Shown here in pieces: positions 10,912 through 20,603 of a DNA stretch of 37,582 bases. The stretch's first letter is position 1, and every line of letters starts with the position of its first letter. Position numbers and translations under genes: made by a program. The stretch is from positions 1 through 37,582 of the forward strand of contig JARICH010000118.1 of assembly GCA_029257245.1 (NCBI GenBank), in the 5' to 3' direction. Under the pieces are notes generated by a model that did not search any database, was not told the DNA's origin, and saw only the letters and a list, made by a program, of their open reading frames with translations. This DNA is from Atopostipes sp. (lineage in GTDB: Bacteria > Bacillota > Bacilli > Lactobacillales > Carnobacteriaceae_A).

Positions 10912-13035
10912 ATGGAAAATAAATTTAAAGAGTTTTTATATGATAAATGGGACTGGTTAAAAGAAAAATTCAAACTTTTATTCAAAAAAATACGTAAATC
11001 ATGGAAGAATTACCATTTAACAAAAGTTGTTATTTTATTTATTCTCTCAATCGCTTTATTTTTAAGTGTATTCTTTACCTTTCAAGCACGCCGTGTTAAT
11101 ATCGCAGCTTTACGCTCAGGAATTGAAAATCCGACGAGTGTTTTTGATTATGAACAGGAATTAGCTGGGAATATATATGCTCAAAAAGGGAACTTTCGTG
11201 GAATTGATGAAATTTCTACAACCGTTCAAGATGGAATTATTGCGACAGAAGATCAGCGCTTTATGACTCATCGAGGCTTCGATCCGATTGGAATCGGACG
11301 GGCAGCAGTTGGCTATTTTGTAAAGGGTGGAATTGTTGGTGGTGGAAGCACTGTCACACAACAGTTAGCTAAGAATGCTTACTTAACAGCTGACCAGACA
11401 ATCGTTCGAAAGTTAAGGGAACTTTTTTTAGCAATTGAAATTGAGAAAGCTTATAGTAAAGAAGAGATATTAGAAATGTACTTGAACAACTCTTATTTTG
11501 GGAATGGTGTTTGGGGCGTTCAAGATGCTTCTAAAAAATATTTTAATAAAGAGGCTGCGGATTTATCAATCAGTGAAGGGGCAACGATTGCGGGAATGCT
11601 TAAAGCACCGACAAACTATAACCCAATTGATAATTATGATCGGGCTCTTGAGCGACGAAATGTTGTTTTAAGATTAATGGCGGATACTGAAAAAATATCC
11701 GAAGATGAGCGACAGCAAGCTGCCAATTCAGAAATTATCTTGAGTGATGGCTATAAGCGAGTGGATGATTATCGCTATCCTTATTATTTCGATGCGGTGA
11801 TTTCAGAAGCTATCAACAAGTATAATTTTGATGAAGAAGATATTATGAATGGTGGTTATAAAATTTACACAAATTTACATCAAAAGCAGCAGCAAGAAAT
11901 GGACCAAATCTATGCTAAAGATTCATTGTTTGAAAAAGCTGCTGATGGTGTGTCTGCTCAGAGTGCATCGATTGCTATCGAGCCCATTAGTGGTGGGGTA
12001 ACTGCAGTAGTTGGCGGTCGAGGAGAGCATGTTTTTAGAGGCTTTAATCGGGCGACACAAATGCGTCGCCAACCGGGTTCCGTAATTAAACCCCTAAGTG
12101 TGTATGCGCCTGCACTAGAAGCTGGTTATGAAATAACGGACTCATTAATTGATGAAAAAGCAGAATATGGTGAAGATGAAACTGTCTATAGCCCATCGAA
12201 CTACGACCATCAATACGCAGGTGAGATTCCAATGTATCAAGCGTTAGCAGATAGTAAGAATGCTGCCACTGTTTGGCTTTTAGATGAAATAGGAATTCGC
12301 CGGGGTTATAATAAGGTTAAACGTTTCGGAATTAAAGTTGCCGAAGAGGATTACCATTATGGAGCGGTTGCTTTGGGCGGTATGTCAGAAGGAACCACTC
12401 CGTTAGAAATTGCGAGTGCTTACAGCGTTTTTGCAAATGAAGGAGTTCGAATTGAACCTCATTTCATCCAACAAATTATAGATCCTACCGGAGCAGTCGT
12501 TGTAGATAACACAAAGCCAAAAGAACGGAGAGTCTTGTCTAAAAAAGTAACGAATGATATGAATCAAATGCTTTTATATGTTTTTTCTGATGGATCCGGG
12601 CGAAACATCCAGCCTGCTTCTTTTAAAGTGGCTGGAAAGACAGGAACCACTCAAACAGAATTTGGTGAGGGATCAACGGATCAGTGGGTCGTAGCTTACA
12701 CGCCTGATATTGTGATTGCTTCATGGCAAGGTTATGATATTACTGACGAGTCACATTATTTAAAAACTGCGACTAGCCAGGGAGTAGGACAAGTTTTAAA
12801 ACAAGAGTTTGAAACTATTGTTCCTTACACCGATAAAGGTGAATTTCTAGTGATTGATAAAGAAATCAAAGAACAAATGAAACAAAAGCAAAGAGAAGAA
12901 ACAATTGAAAAAATAAAAGAAAATTTAGAAAAAGGCGAAGAGATTTTACGAGAAACAAAAGATAAGGCAGAAATTGGTTTCAAGAAAGCGGCAAAGGAAG
13001 TTAAAAACTTACTTAATCGAATAAATAAAAAATAA
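10912..13035 (+). CDS. Class A penicillin-binding protein (GT51 transglycosylase / transpeptidase), PBP2A-like
   Basis: Cytoplasmic tail plus TM, EDQRFMTHRGFDPIGIGRA, GGSTVTQQLAKN, transpeptidase RQPGSVIKPLSVY and KTGTT. Confidence 0.94.
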   Translation: MENKFKEFLYDKWDWLKEKFKLLFKKIRKSWKNYHLTKVVILFILSIALFLSVFFTFQARRVNIAALRSGIENPTSVFDYEQELAGNIYAQKGNFRGIDEISTTVQDGIIATEDQRFMTHRGFDPIGIGRAAVGYFVKGGIVGGGSTVTQQLAKNAYLTADQTIVRKLRELFLAIEIEKAYSKEEILEMYLNNSYFGNGVWGVQDASKKYFNKEAADLSISEGATIAGMLKAPTNYNPIDNYDRALERRNVVLRLMADTEKISEDERQQAANSEIILSDGYKRVDDYRYPYYFDAVISEAINKYNFDEEDIMNGGYKIYTNLHQKQQQEMDQIYAKDSLFEKAADGVSAQSASIAIEPISGGVTAVVGGRGEHVFRGFNRATQMRRQPGSVIKPLSVYAPALEAGYEITDSLIDEKAEYGEDETVYSPSNYDHQYAGEIPMYQALADSKNAATVWLLDEIGIRRGYNKVKRFGIKVAEEDYHYGAVALGGMSEGTTPLEIASAYSVFANEGVRIEPHFIQQIIDPTGAVVVDNTKPKERRVLSKKVTNDMNQMLLYVFSDGSGRNIQPASFKVAGKTGTTQTEFGEGSTDQWVVAYTPDIVIASWQGYDITDESHYLKTATSQGVGQVLKQEFETIVPYTDKGEFLVIDKEIKEQMKQKQREETIEKIKENLEKGEEILRETKDKAEIGFKKAAKEVKNLLNRINKK

Positions 13036-13050
13036 GAGCGATAGAAATGA

Positions 13051-13101
13051 AAAAAAGCCAGTTGAATATCCTTTAATAGTGGAATCAGCTAGGCTTTTTT
13101 T
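13051..13101 (+). terminator. Intrinsic terminator after PBP gene
   Basis: AAAAAAGCCAGTTGA ... TCAGCTAGGCTTTTTTT imperfect stem plus T run. Confidence 0.7.
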
Positions 13102-13138
13102 GTTATACTTGAGAGGAAAATGAAGGAGGAATTTATTA

Positions 13139-13480
13139 ATGGTCAATATTTACGATACAGCAAACCAGTTAGAAAGAGAATTAAGAGAAACAAGTCAGTA
13201 TAATGAATTAAAAGAAGCACATGCAGAGGTCTTAGCGGATGAAGATGCAGCTTCAATCTTGAATGAGTTCCAGTCATTGCAACAAGCATTGCACCAAAAA
13301 CAACATTCAGGAGAAGAGATAACAGAAGAAGAAGCACAAGAAGCACAAGTTTTACCAATTAAGATGAATGCAAATGAATTAACAAAGAAATTAATGGATA
13401 AAGAACAGGCATTAAACACTTTGTTAACTGAAGTTAATAGCATCATCATGAAACCTGTTCAAGAAATTTATGAACAATAA
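13139..13480 (+). CDS. yheA: YlbF/YmcA/YheA family protein (YheA-like, UPF0342)
   Basis: Helical 113-aa protein MVNIYDTANQLERELRETSQYNELKEAHAEV...; sits directly upstream of yhaO-yhaN-yhaM. Confidence 0.85.
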   Translation: MVNIYDTANQLERELRETSQYNELKEAHAEVLADEDAASILNEFQSLQQALHQKQHSGEEITEEEAQEAQVLPIKMNANELTKKLMDKEQALNTLLTEVNSIIMKPVQEIYEQ

Positions 13481-13489
13481 AAAACTATT

Positions 13490-13517
13490 GGCTTGCTAGC
13501 TAGCGAGCCATTTTTTT
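13490..13517 (+). terminator. Intrinsic terminator after yheA
   Basis: GGCTTGC-tagcta-GCGAGCC then ATTTTTTT. Confidence 0.8.
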
Positions 13518-13555
13518 GAATAGATAAGAACATATGTACCCCTGGAGGTGAGAAG

Positions 13556-14767
13556 ATGATTAAATTTATACATGCTGCTGACTTACACTTAGATACCCCA
13601 TTTCATGGCTTGAAAGAAATATCAGAAGAGTTATCACATGTTATGCAAGAAGCCCCATTCCAATCATTTCGAAAAATAGTCGATAAAGCAATTAAAGAAA
13701 CAGTAGATTTTGTTTTGTTATCTGGTGATCTATACAATACACAAAAAATAAATATTAAGGCACAAAGTATATTTATTCATGAGTTAGAGCGACTTGAACA
13801 AGAAAAAATTCCAGTTTTTTTAATTCGAGGGAACCATGATTTTTTAACAGAAGAAACTGAAAAATTAACCTTAAAATTACCCGAAAATGTATTTCGTTAT
13901 TCTGAAGAAGTGACTAGTCATGTGATTTCAACAAAAACAGGTAAAAAAGTTGCAGTGAGTGCTTTTAGCTATCAAAGACAGTGGATAAGAGAACGGAAAA
14001 TACAGGATTATCCTGAACGCTTTGAAGATGTGGATATGCATATAGGGATGTTGCATGGGTCTCCCGATTCAATCAACGGTTCAGATGGGAATTATGCTCC
14101 TTTTAGCTTAGCTGAATTGAAACAAAAAAATTATGATTATTGGGCTTTAGGACATATCCATCAACGTCAACAACTTTCGAGTCATCCCTTAGCCTTTTAT
14201 CCGGGAAATATTCAAGGCTTACATCGAAATGAAAAAGGTGAAAAAGGATTTTTATTAATCGAATGGACAAATCGTGGAAGTGAGATTGAATTTGTAGCAA
14301 CTGCAGCGATTGTCTGGGAAGAAATTACAATCGACTTAGCGACTATTCATAATATTAATCAACTGATACGCCGAATCAAAGAAGAATTAATTGAGAATAA
14401 ATTTACTGAGAACTATTTAATTCATTTGAATATTCAGGTAAATTCAGACGATGATGAAAAACTAATTGAAATCTTACAAAAAGATTCTTTTATTGAGGAT
14501 TTAACGAATCAATTAAATTTGCCCAATCTTTGGATTGCTGATATTGAAATTCAAGTGAGTAAAGTTGGGGAACAACGGAACTTAGAAGAATTATATCCAG
14601 AAGAATGGGAAAAAGCTATTGAGGATACCAAAGAACGAATTGTTTTTTCAGAATTAACAGAAGGTATTCTCAACAATATAGCTAATCGATATTTAGGTGA
14701 AAGCAATACACAGGAATATCGAGAGCGTATGATAAAAAAAGCGATATCTAAAATTTATCTCAAATAG
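13556..14767 (+). CDS. yhaO: DNA repair exonuclease family metallophosphatase YhaO (SbcD-like)
   Basis: FIHAADLHLDTPFHG, LLSGDLYN, LIRGNHDF, LGHIHQRQ. Confidence 0.92.
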   Translation: MIKFIHAADLHLDTPFHGLKEISEELSHVMQEAPFQSFRKIVDKAIKETVDFVLLSGDLYNTQKINIKAQSIFIHELERLEQEKIPVFLIRGNHDFLTEETEKLTLKLPENVFRYSEEVTSHVISTKTGKKVAVSAFSYQRQWIRERKIQDYPERFEDVDMHIGMLHGSPDSINGSDGNYAPFSLAELKQKNYDYWALGHIHQRQQLSSHPLAFYPGNIQGLHRNEKGEKGFLLIEWTNRGSEIEFVATAAIVWEEITIDLATIHNINQLIRRIKEELIENKFTENYLIHLNIQVNSDDDEKLIEILQKDSFIEDLTNQLNLPNLWIADIEIQVSKVGEQRNLEELYPEEWEKAIEDTKERIVFSELTEGILNNIANRYLGESNTQEYRERMIKKAISKIYLK

Positions 14768-14791
14768 TGATGAAAGAAAGTAGGTGAAGCA

Positions 14792-17623
14792 ATGAGAATC
14801 AAAAGAATAGAAATTTATGGTTATGGCAAATGGGTGGATCAAAGTTTTGATTTAGATGATGGACTCCAAATATTTATAGGGAAAAACGAAGCAGGAAAAT
14901 CAACTTTAATGTCTTTCATACATAGTATTTTATTCGGTTTTCCTACCAGAAATAGTACTTTGTTACGCTATGAACCTTTAGAGAGTTCACGTTATGGAGG
15001 TAAAATTATAGGAGAAGATTCTCAATTAGGTGAAATAATTATTGAACGCATCCATGGAAAAGTTACTGGAGATGTTAGGGTAACTTTAGAAGATGGTAGC
15101 ACAGGATCAGATGATTTGTTAGCAAGAATTTTAAAAGGAATTGATCGTGATAATTTTCAGAATATTTTTTCTTTTTCTCTGACGGATATTGAGAACGTTC
15201 ACCAATTAGATAAAAATAAACTGAGCCGTTACTTATTAAACATAGGAGCCCATTCAACTGATTATTATTTAGATCTAGTAGATGAATTTGAAAAGGATGC
15301 TTACGATTTATATCGACCATCAGGTCGGATTCCACCACTGAACAAAGAATTAGCTATTATTAAAAAACAAGAACAAAAATTGAAAAAAATTGAAGCCCGT
15401 AATGAAAGTTATTTAGATTTAATTAATCAGCATCAAGAGCAAGATGAAATCATAAAAGAACTCGAAGAAGAAGTTGAATCACTTAAAAGAGAATTAGTGA
15501 ATCTAGAAGCCTTGGAGAAAGATTTCCACTTATTAGAGGAAATTCAAAATCTAGAAAAAGAAATCAAAGAAAACAGAATAACCCCATTAAAAAAAGATGG
15601 TCCTTATTTACTAAAGGAAAATAAGAAGCATCGGATTGAAGTCGATGCGCAGTTACTTGAGCGAACAGATTTAATTAAAAAACTCAAAAAAGATTTAGTT
15701 CAGGCCGATAAGATTGATCATTATCAAGAATATGAACTAGAAATTAAAAAGTTAGAAGAAAAATTACCAGACAAAGTGACTGAAATAGAAGCTTTAAAAC
15801 GAATCAACGATCGAATTCAAAAAAATAAAGAAAGGGAACTCTTTTTACAGAATTCTCTTAAAATATCAGAAGATCATTCGGCTATTTTAGCTTTCACATC
15901 AGAAGCAGAAGAAAAAATTGAAGAATTAATGAATAATTATCAGCAGCTTGTAAAAGAAATAGACTATCAAATCCGGCAACTTGATACACTGGCTTCTCTT
16001 ATCAATCAAAAGAACGACCAAGCAGATTATTTTGAAGACTTGATGTGGGATCAAGAGTATCTGACTCAGATTGAAAAGAGAATAGAGAGTAAAGCTTTAC
16101 CGACAGTTCAAGTAGCTGAAAATAGAGATGGAAAAACGACAAGGATTGTTCAGCTCTTTGCTGCTGGCATCATCTTGTCAGCGTTTTTTATTAAGGCAAT
16201 CCATCCGGCTTTTCTTGTGGCTGTTGGTTTTCTTGTGATCATATTGTCAATACTATTTAAAGGAAAAAATGGAAAACAAGAAATTGATGAATCCGGCGAC
16301 AGTAAAGAATCTTTTGAGATATTAAATAAAGAGTATGAAAATCAGTTGAAGCTACAAGAAGACTGGCAAAATTTACTAGCAGAAATCGATGCCGTACAAA
16401 GAGAGTACCAAGAGAGTAAAAATAAAATTGAAGAAAAATCGCTATTAAAAAATGAATATAAGAAAGAATGGAGAATCTTACTATCGAGTCATAAAATTCC
16501 ACCTGTGCATCCAATAATACAAGCCACTGAGCTCTTAGAACAAGTTGATGAATTCCTACAATTAAAGACACAACAAGATGAATTGAGAAGAAGAAAGAAT
16601 GATCTATCTGGCGAACTGGAAGAAGATTTATTAATTCTTCAGAAAATACTGCCCAAAACTAAAGATCTAGCAGTTAATGAAAAGATTTACTATTTCCGTA
16701 AATACTTAAAAGACATTAATCAATTAATCGTGACAGAAAAAGAAAAAATGAATCGATTGAGCCGAGAGAAAGAAAAATCAAAAGAGCTAGATAATCAAAA
16801 AGAAAGATTAGACTTAGAAAGAAAACATTTACTCGATAGTGTAGGGGTAGAAACAGAAGAAGAATTCTATGACTTGTATAAAACAGAAGCAGAATTTAAT
16901 ATGAAAAAAAGTCGTCTGGAGTTTCTCAAAGAAAATACGAGAGATTTAAATAAAGCTAATAAAATACGAACTAAAAAAGACTTAATCAATAATAAAGAAG
17001 GGGTTCAAAAAAAGCTAGCTGAATATAGTGAAGAAATAGGCAACAAAATTGATGAACGAGCAAAAACGAAAGTTAGTATTCAAAACTTAGAAAAAGATGG
17101 TCGCTACTCAGAAGCTCTGCAAGAATTCCAAAATCAAAAAGCACGTACACAAAATTTAGTTGATGAATGGATATCAGATAAATTAGCTGCATCAATTATT
17201 CAACGAACTTTAAACCAGGTAACAAAAGATCGTTTTGAAGAAATAATCGGAGAAGTAAATAATTATTTCAGCTACTTGACAGACGAGAAATATACGAATA
17301 TTGTATTTAAAGAAGATGAATTATTTGTTCAGGATCAAGAGGGACGAGTCATTGAAGTGAAAACTTTGTCTCGAGGTACTGCAGAGCCTTTGTATGTAGC
17401 GATTCGCTTTGCTTATATTGTCCAATTACAAGATGTGATTAAACTACCTATTATTATGGATGATCCCTTTGTAAACTTCGATCAAAAGAGAAAAGAGAAG
17501 ATGCATCGTCTACTAAATAATTTAAGTGAGCAAATTCAAATCATCTACTTTACCTTTGAATCTTCTTTGAAAAAGGATTTTAATTCACAACAAATTGTGG
17601 ACTTGAATGATAAAACTAGTTAG
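14792..17623 (+). CDS. yhaN: SbcC/Rad50-like ATPase YhaN with internal TM hairpin
   Basis: Walker A IGKNEAGKSTLMSFI, long coiled coils, signature-like TLSRGTAEPLYVAIRFA, Walker B LPIIMDDPFVNFD. TM pair at ~16142-16262. Confidence 0.9.
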   Translation: MRIKRIEIYGYGKWVDQSFDLDDGLQIFIGKNEAGKSTLMSFIHSILFGFPTRNSTLLRYEPLESSRYGGKIIGEDSQLGEIIIERIHGKVTGDVRVTLEDGSTGSDDLLARILKGIDRDNFQNIFSFSLTDIENVHQLDKNKLSRYLLNIGAHSTDYYLDLVDEFEKDAYDLYRPSGRIPPLNKELAIIKKQEQKLKKIEARNESYLDLINQHQEQDEIIKELEEEVESLKRELVNLEALEKDFHLLEEIQNLEKEIKENRITPLKKDGPYLLKENKKHRIEVDAQLLERTDLIKKLKKDLVQADKIDHYQEYELEIKKLEEKLPDKVTEIEALKRINDRIQKNKERELFLQNSLKISEDHSAILAFTSEAEEKIEELMNNYQQLVKEIDYQIRQLDTLASLINQKNDQADYFEDLMWDQEYLTQIEKRIESKALPTVQVAENRDGKTTRIVQLFAAGIILSAFFIKAIHPAFLVAVGFLVIILSILFKGKNGKQEIDESGDSKESFEILNKEYENQLKLQEDWQNLLAEIDAVQREYQESKNKIEEKSLLKNEYKKEWRILLSSHKIPPVHPIIQATELLEQVDEFLQLKTQQDELRRRKNDLSGELEEDLLILQKILPKTKDLAVNEKIYYFRKYLKDINQLIVTEKEKMNRLSREKEKSKELDNQKERLDLERKHLLDSVGVETEEEFYDLYKTEAEFNMKKSRLEFLKENTRDLNKANKIRTKKDLINNKEGVQKKLAEYSEEIGNKIDERAKTKVSIQNLEKDGRYSEALQEFQNQKARTQNLVDEWISDKLAASIIQRTLNQVTKDRFEEIIGEVNNYFSYLTDEKYTNIVFKEDELFVQDQEGRVIEVKTLSRGTAEPLYVAIRFAYIVQLQDVIKLPIIMDDPFVNFDQKRKEKMHRLLNNLSEQIQIIYFTFESSLKKDFNSQQIVDLNDKTS

Positions 17624-17637
17624 AAAGAGGATGACTT

Positions 17638-18609
17638 ATGACGAAAAAATTATATGATTATCAGATGGATGATCGTTTTGAGATATTTTTATTGATTAAA
17701 AGTGTAGCGGAAAGAAAAACACGAGCAGGAAAAACATTTTTATCGATTACTTTTCAAGATACTAGTGGAGAAATGCAAGGTAACTTATGGGATGCTAGTC
17801 AAGAAGACATCGAAAAATACCAGCCAGGAATGGTAGTCAATTTGAAAGGGAAACGTGAAGAATATAATGGACAGGCGCAACTACGTATTGATAAAATGCG
17901 ATTAGCCATAGAAGGAGAAGCAAAAAATCCTAGACTCTATGTTAAACGAGCACCATTTACGCCAGAAGAAATGATTGAAAAATTAAATGAAGTGATTTTT
18001 GATATTACAAATCCAAAAATGAATCGAATTGTCCGTTACTTACTTAATAAATATAGTAGTGTATTTTTTGAAGCACCTGCTGCCAAAACGAACCACCATG
18101 CCTTTAATGGCGGATTAGCTTACCATACGATTTCTATGATTGAAATGGCCAAAACGATTGTTGATTATTATCCGAATATTAATGCATCACTTTTATATTC
18201 AGGTCTTATCTTACATGACTTAGGTAAGGTAATTGAGTTGAGCGGACCAACTGCTACTGAATATACTTTAGAAGGACAATTAATTGGTCATATTGTTTTG
18301 ATAGATCAAGAAATTGTTTTGGCTTGTAGAGAGTTAAAGATAGATAATGATGCTGAAGCTGTTCTTTTATTACGTCATGTCATCTTAGCGCATCATGGAT
18401 TATTAGAATATGGTTCGCCTGTCCGTCCTCAAGTAAAAGAAGCAGAAATTATTCATTACTTAGATCAATTAGATGCCAAAATTAATATGATGGAAGATGA
18501 ACTGACTAAAACAGAAGAAGGAGAATTTACCCCAAGGATTTGGGCAATGGAAAACCGAAGTTTTTATAAACCATCGATCCATTCAAATAATCAATCAAAA
18601 GAAGACTAA
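17638..18609 (+). CDS. yhaM: 3'-5' exoribonuclease YhaM (OB fold + HD)
   Basis: N-terminal OB-like region (RAGKTFLSITFQDTSGEMQGNLWDA), HHAFNGGLAYHTISMIEMA, LILHDLGKVIEL. Confidence 0.94.
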   Translation: MTKKLYDYQMDDRFEIFLLIKSVAERKTRAGKTFLSITFQDTSGEMQGNLWDASQEDIEKYQPGMVVNLKGKREEYNGQAQLRIDKMRLAIEGEAKNPRLYVKRAPFTPEEMIEKLNEVIFDITNPKMNRIVRYLLNKYSSVFFEAPAAKTNHHAFNGGLAYHTISMIEMAKTIVDYYPNINASLLYSGLILHDLGKVIELSGPTATEYTLEGQLIGHIVLIDQEIVLACRELKIDNDAEAVLLLRHVILAHHGLLEYGSPVRPQVKEAEIIHYLDQLDAKINMMEDELTKTEEGEFTPRIWAMENRSFYKPSIHSNNQSKED

Positions 18610-18729
18610 AGCTTGAATAAAGATTGAATTTATTCACTAAATTTTATTTAAGGGTTAGTTTATGGTATATTACACAGGTGTCAGTAATAAGAATAGAAAA
18701 CTAATAAAAAATGGGAAGTGTATTACTTA

Positions 18730-19698
18730 ATGAAGAAAATTTTATTTGGAGCTTTAGCAAGTTCAGCCTTACTATTATCTGCATGTTCAACAAGTGATGA
18801 AGTAGCTTCAACAGAAGCTGGAAGAATTCGAGAAGACGATTTATACGAAGCTATGAAAAATGAACAACTACAAAGTGGAATGACTATCGGAGAAACAGTT
18901 CTACAGAAGATGCTAATTGATCAAGTGTTTGAACATAGTTATGGCGATCAAGTATCTGATGAAAAAATTGATGCAGAATTAGAAGAAATAGCTGAACAAT
19001 ATGGTGGAATTGAAGAATATGAAGCGATTATTGAAGCGCAAGGAATGGATTTAGATGCTTTCAAAAAAGATATCCGCTTAACTCTTTTAATCCAAGAAGC
19101 GATTAAAGATCATGTAGAAATTACTGATGAAGAGATTGAAGAGGCTTATGAAGATCTTAAGCCTGGTGCAACCGTACAACATATTTTAGTTGAAGATGAA
19201 GAATTAGCTGAAGACATAATTAAGCAATTAGAAGATGGGGCAGAATTCTCTGAGCTAGTATCTGAACATACAACAGACCCTGGAAGTATGGATACTGAAG
19301 GAATCTATTCATTTAGTGAAGGTGAAATGGTGCCTGAGTTTGAAGAAGCAGCTTTTTCTTTAGAAGAAGGAGAAACGACTACTGAACCTGTTGAATCAGA
19401 TCATGGTTACCATGTCATTCGTCGTTTAGAGTTAGATTATGCACCTTTAGAGGAACAAAGAGAAGATCTTGAGACAGTTATTATTGATGGCTATACTCAA
19501 GACCAAGAATTCATGGTAGGTCTTGTTTCAGAGTTAGCAGAGAAAGCAAATGTTCGAATTGCTGATGAAGAATTAAAAGGGGCAATGGCCATGTATATGA
19601 CACCTCAATCAGAAGAAACACCGGAAGAAGATGAAGATTTAGACACTATCCAAGAAGAAGTAGATGATAGTGAAGAGGATGAAGAAACTGAGCAATAG
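18730..19698 (+). CDS. prsA: Foldase lipoprotein PrsA (parvulin-type PPIase)
   Basis: Signal peptide plus lipobox LLLSAC; parvulin domain VQHILVEDEELAEDIIKQLEDGAEFSELVSEHTTDPGS...HGYHVIRRLE. ATG 18730 preferred over the upstream start at 18718. Confidence 0.93.
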   Translation: MKKILFGALASSALLLSACSTSDEVASTEAGRIREDDLYEAMKNEQLQSGMTIGETVLQKMLIDQVFEHSYGDQVSDEKIDAELEEIAEQYGGIEEYEAIIEAQGMDLDAFKKDIRLTLLIQEAIKDHVEITDEEIEEAYEDLKPGATVQHILVEDEELAEDIIKQLEDGAEFSELVSEHTTDPGSMDTEGIYSFSEGEMVPEFEEAAFSLEEGETTTEPVESDHGYHVIRRLELDYAPLEEQREDLETVIIDGYTQDQEFMVGLVSELAEKANVRIADEELKGAMAMYMTPQSEETPEEDEDLDTIQEEVDDSEEDEETEQ

Positions 19699-19707
19699 TA
19701 AATAAAT

Positions 19708-19745
19708 AAAAAGTCGAAGGCTTCTAGGAGCTTTCGACTTTTTCA
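19708..19745. terminator. Bidirectional intrinsic terminator between convergent prsA and the YtxH-like gene
   Basis: AAAAAGTCGAAgGCT-tctagg-AGCtTTCGACTTTTT. Confidence 0.88.
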
Positions 19746-19760
19746 TTTATAAATAATTTT

Positions 19761-20096
19761 TTAAGACTTGTATTGATCTAATTCACGGTTTATTTCATGA
19801 ATTTCATCTTGAATCCGACGTTTTGAACTATCAGCTTCTGTCTTAAAATTATCCACAATTTCAAGTAAATCGGGAATAAAATACTCTTGAATATTTTGTA
19901 CTTCTGTTGTGAGATTGTTTAACGATTGCTCAAGCTCAAAAGCTTGTTCAGAAACATGTTCTGCATTAATTTTAGTCGTTTCAATAAAATCTAAAATAAA
20001 CGCTTGATTTTCTCGGCCGGACCGTGGAGTACGAAGTAAAACATAAGAACTGCCAATCGTTGCACCGGCAAGTGTAGATAGTAAGAAAGTTAACAT
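19761..20096 (-). CDS. YtxH/YhaH-like small membrane-anchored coiled-coil protein
   Basis: N-terminal MLTFLLSTLAGATIGSSYVLLRTPRSG TM segment followed by helical region; adjacent to hit as yhaH is in B. subtilis. Confidence 0.6.
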   Translation of the reverse strand: MLTFLLSTLAGATIGSSYVLLRTPRSGRENQAFILDFIETTKINAEHVSEQAFELEQSLNNLTTEVQNIQEYFIPDLLEIVDNFKTEADSSKRRIQDEIHEINRELDQYKS

Positions 20097-20527
20097 TATT
20101 TTTCCTCCAGTTCTCCTATGATAGCTTCTTTCATTTGGTCTAATTCTTCATCACTATGTTTATCCGCATTATTTGCCCATCCCAAGCTGAAATCATCTTG
20201 TTCACTGTAGCGAGGAAGAAGATGAATATGGCTATGAAAAACAGTTTGTGAAGCCAATTCTTCATTATTTACCAGGATATTTAATCCTTTAACATCTGGA
20301 TGAAAATCTCTAAGTGCTCGCGTAATTTTGGGTAAAACCTTAAATACCTTCGCAGCTAACTCTTCATCATAATCATAAATATTGCGTACATGTTTTTTAG
20401 GGATGACTAGACTATGACCAGGAGTAACTTGTGACTGATCTAAAATTGCCAAAACATTTTCATCTTCATAAAATTTACGACTTGGGATATCACCATCACG
20501 AATCATACAAAAAATGCAGTCAGACAT
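20096..20527 (-). CDS. hit: HIT family protein
   Basis: MSDCIFCMIRDGDIPSRKFYEDENVLAILDQSQVTPGHSLVIPKKH ... HSHIHLLPRY. Start set at the MSDCIFC Met (20527) with GAGGG SD rather than 20599. Confidence 0.95.
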   Translation of the reverse strand: MSDCIFCMIRDGDIPSRKFYEDENVLAILDQSQVTPGHSLVIPKKHVRNIYDYDEELAAKVFKVLPKITRALRDFHPDVKGLNILVNNEELASQTVFHSHIHLLPRYSEQDDFSLGWANNADKHSDEELDQMKEAIIGELEEK

Positions 20528-20603
20528 TTTATATACCCTCTTTCTAATTATAGTTAGTTTTATTTTAGCACGAAGACTTGAGTTTATACAATCATTCAAC
20601 CAA

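Noticed and set aside
13315-13350. Short tandem repeat gaagcacaa x2 within yheA
   Set aside because: Two copies only, in frame and explained by Glu-Ala-Gln codons; not a repeat element.
13143-13449. Two minus-strand ORFs (13143-13358, 13195-13449) opposite yheA
   Set aside because: Antisense to a well-supported gene; low-complexity translations (LLLLLLSLLL) produced by GAA/CAA-rich codons, no SD.
15075-16571. Minus-strand ORFs 15075-15338 and 16257-16571 opposite yhaN
   Set aside because: Fully antisense to a strong coding ORF, no recognisable motifs; the hydrophobic translation is the reverse complement of a charged coiled-coil.
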